From Blastobasis lacticolella (Eukaryota; Arthropoda; Insecta; Lepidoptera; Blastobasidae), in contig LR990042.1 of assembly GCA_905147135.1 (NCBI GenBank), positions 12,701,545 through 12,765,544 on the forward strand: 64,000 nt of DNA, read 5' to 3'. The notes beneath the pieces were generated by a model. It was not told the origin of the DNA and searched no databases. It was given only the letters and a program-made list of their open reading frames with translations. Both the position numbers and the translations under genes were made by a program. Of the stretch, positions 62,301 through 64,000 are shown piece after piece (position 1 is the stretch's first letter; every line of letters begins with the position of its first letter).

Positions 62301-63473
62301 AAAACAGAGGGCCCCGTAATCATACATTTAATGGTTCCCATAATGACCTCGTAAAGTACTAACTGCCACAAGCCCTTTCATAAATACTCAACTTCCTTTA
62401 CACGGGTCGGAACTTTCCATTTTTCCTCGAAAGTTAAATTTATTGTGTTTATTCGTTAGTGAAAAAATGTATACGAATTTCCTTCCGCGCGAAGGCCGAA
62501 GCTTTGCTTTGGTCGAAGGTTGTAAGAAAATAGATAGACGTCGTAAGGAAGTGAGTGATACAATTGAATGGGCTTAGTTTAAGTCCGTGAACGAGAGTCA
62601 AACAAAGACTTAAACGGCGAGGGTTGTAAGCCCATTATGGCGTGGGCGGCCTAGCGCGACCCGCTTTCACTCTGTTTGATGGACGTATGTAAAATAGAAA
62701 AGCTACTTAGCTACAGTAGTTCACGGCTTTGCAAAAATTACGAGGAATACTAGTCGCAGGTTGTTTGCTGTAATCCGCGAATTACCCACATTTTGGATTC
62801 ACGTCATTTTACAAGTACGACCTAGATAACGCACGTATTTTTGGTTGCACCGCGAAATCTGTCACGGCCGTTTTACCCATTCTTAGTAGGTATACGAGCG
62901 TACGAGTCCCAATTAGCTCGCGCATCAAGACCAAATTGATATAATACCCGGCCTGCCGACCCTTTGAAAATTCCATTGCGCAGCCCAATTATCTTTTTGA
63001 TAGATATTATACATTCAAAAGGCAAACAAAGGACATTCCATAAATAGGAGTACATTTTATCGGCCATTCCGGGAGTTGCGTGGTAAATTACAAGGTCGAC
63101 AGATAACAAGGTTTTTGCATTTGGTGGCGCGCGGGTGAGGCTCAGGGATCTCACAGACAATCGGGGCTGGATAGGAGTGACCCGCTAATCCATTTATCCT
63201 GTAAATTCACCTCCCGCCAAGCGTGCCCATTTTAAAATCCATTTTGAGCCTGATAATCAGCGAGATTTCGGACTGGCCTTATGAGGCTTAGGCGGGGACC
63301 ACTTGACTAAAGCGCGGTTTAAGTGTAAACAAATGGGTTCCGTACCGCCTATTCGTATTAATGAGATATGACGGTGAAGTAGATTTTCAAGTGGATACTA
63401 GAGCAGTTAAATTGAATTAGACACGATTACATTCGTATATAGAAATGATCTAATGTTGAAGTTTTTCTAATTA
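59391..63473. other. Repeat-poor DNA without a supported gene
   Basis: 4.1 kb in which I recognise no transposon. Composition varies, with GC-richer stretches at 60000-60125, 61720-61960 and 62480-63330. A few frames of 60-126 codons occur (for example 61541-61921 minus, 62873-63160 minus, 60247-60486 plus) but none has a family motif. TAAT-type motifs cluster at 61765-61820. It may hold host regulatory DNA or exon-poor intron; that is inference. Confidence 0.4.
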
Positions 63474-63727
63474 GCAATCAGGTATTTACGGTGGAACGAC
63501 TGCTATCTGACCTCCGTAACCCTGCTAACAGGGGAACCTAATCATATTTCATCAGTCGCCTGAATGTGCACGTTTCATCACGATGTTTTCCGTACCGTAT
63601 GAACCTCGTATATTCAACTAATGTACATAACTCAGAAGAGAGTCATTCGTACATGGCCGCAGTGGGATTCGAACGTGGTACCTCTCGCTTACTACTTGGA
63701 TACCGTTACCACTAGGCCACCGATGCT
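63474..63727 (-). mobile_element. tRNA-headed SINE, copy 11
   Basis: Minus-strand copy with CTGACCTCCGTAACCCTGCT, CGTTTCATCACGATGTTTTC and TCAACTAATGTACATAACTC, and a head reading (plus) GTGGGATTCGAACGTGGTAC then CACTAGGCCACCGATGCTC. It lacks the terminal CCAAG tail beyond the CAGGTATTTAC block, so the 3' end is truncated. Confidence 0.85.
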
Positions 63728-64000
63728 CAAATTCATCCACCAAAGGGCATATTTCGAGGAAATTTTATAAAATTACTTGTACTCTAGGATAAGTATAATG
63801 TTACCATTGTTTACGATGAAGCAGATAATTTTCAACTTAACGCGAAGGTATGGCCATTATCACAAGAAAGCGATAGCTATAATATCATTAAATTCAATTT
63901 GAACATTAAAATTGCTACCTTTATGAACTCGTTTGCAGAAACAATTTCTGTTTTACGACTTTTGGGATTAGGTACTTATAAAAAGTTCCGGCTTTCTCAT
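63728..64000. other. Right edge, anonymous AT-rich DNA
   Basis: Nothing recognisable. Confidence 0.3.

Noticed and set aside
1..64000. CRISPR array, operon or bacterial features
   Set aside because: The repeats are dispersed transposons or a 104-bp minisatellite. There are no short spaced repeats, ribosome-binding sites or operon layout; all evidence is eukaryotic.

Overview
The window looks like insect, most probably lepidopteran (moth or butterfly), nuclear DNA. It is AT-rich. The recognisable coding sequence is all transposon-derived, and the families fit moths: a maT-type mariner, a Dong/R4-type LINE, RTE-, Jockey- and CR1-like LINEs, a tRNA-headed SINE in about eleven copies, and a complete Ty1/copia element. 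No host protein-coding gene, rRNA gene or functional tRNA gene could be supported, so this is probably intergenic or intronic sequence.

Layout. 1.1-7.8 kb is a nested complex: a maT mariner (minus) is split by a 5'-truncated LINE (plus). The ATT-repeat tail of that LINE was in turn the landing site of a nearly complete Dong/R4-like element (minus), and a small GC-ended insertion sits in the mariner N-terminal half. 7.9-29.3 kb is mostly unremarkable AT-rich DNA sprinkled with SINE copies, LINE 3' ends, a possible Harbinger relic with a MADF-like segment, hairpins and a 104-bp tandem repeat. 29.6-34.2 kb is a full-length two-ORF LINE (minus) with both frames open. 36.5-52.3 kb is a dense graveyard: SINEs, a broken Jockey-like element carrying a 265-bp insertion with a perfect 10-bp target duplication, RTE tails, a perfect 31-bp inverted repeat joining two LINE 3' ends, and a MITE with 38-bp terminal repeats. 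54.9-59.4 kb is a complete Ty1/copia retrotransposon with apparently identical 173-bp LTRs, a 5-bp target duplication and one open 1281-codon gag-pol frame. 59.4-63.5 kb shows no recognisable repeat and is the best place to look for host regulatory DNA.

How the parts relate. The elements form a stratigraphy that can be dated relatively. maT is oldest, then its LINE, then Dong. The Jockey-like element predates its SINE-like insert. The copia and the two-ORF LINE look youngest because they are intact. The tRNA-headed SINE ends in a CCAAGACGATGAT-like tail also seen at the 3' end of an RTE-like LINE here, which suggests that LINE supplied the SINE's retrotransposition machinery.
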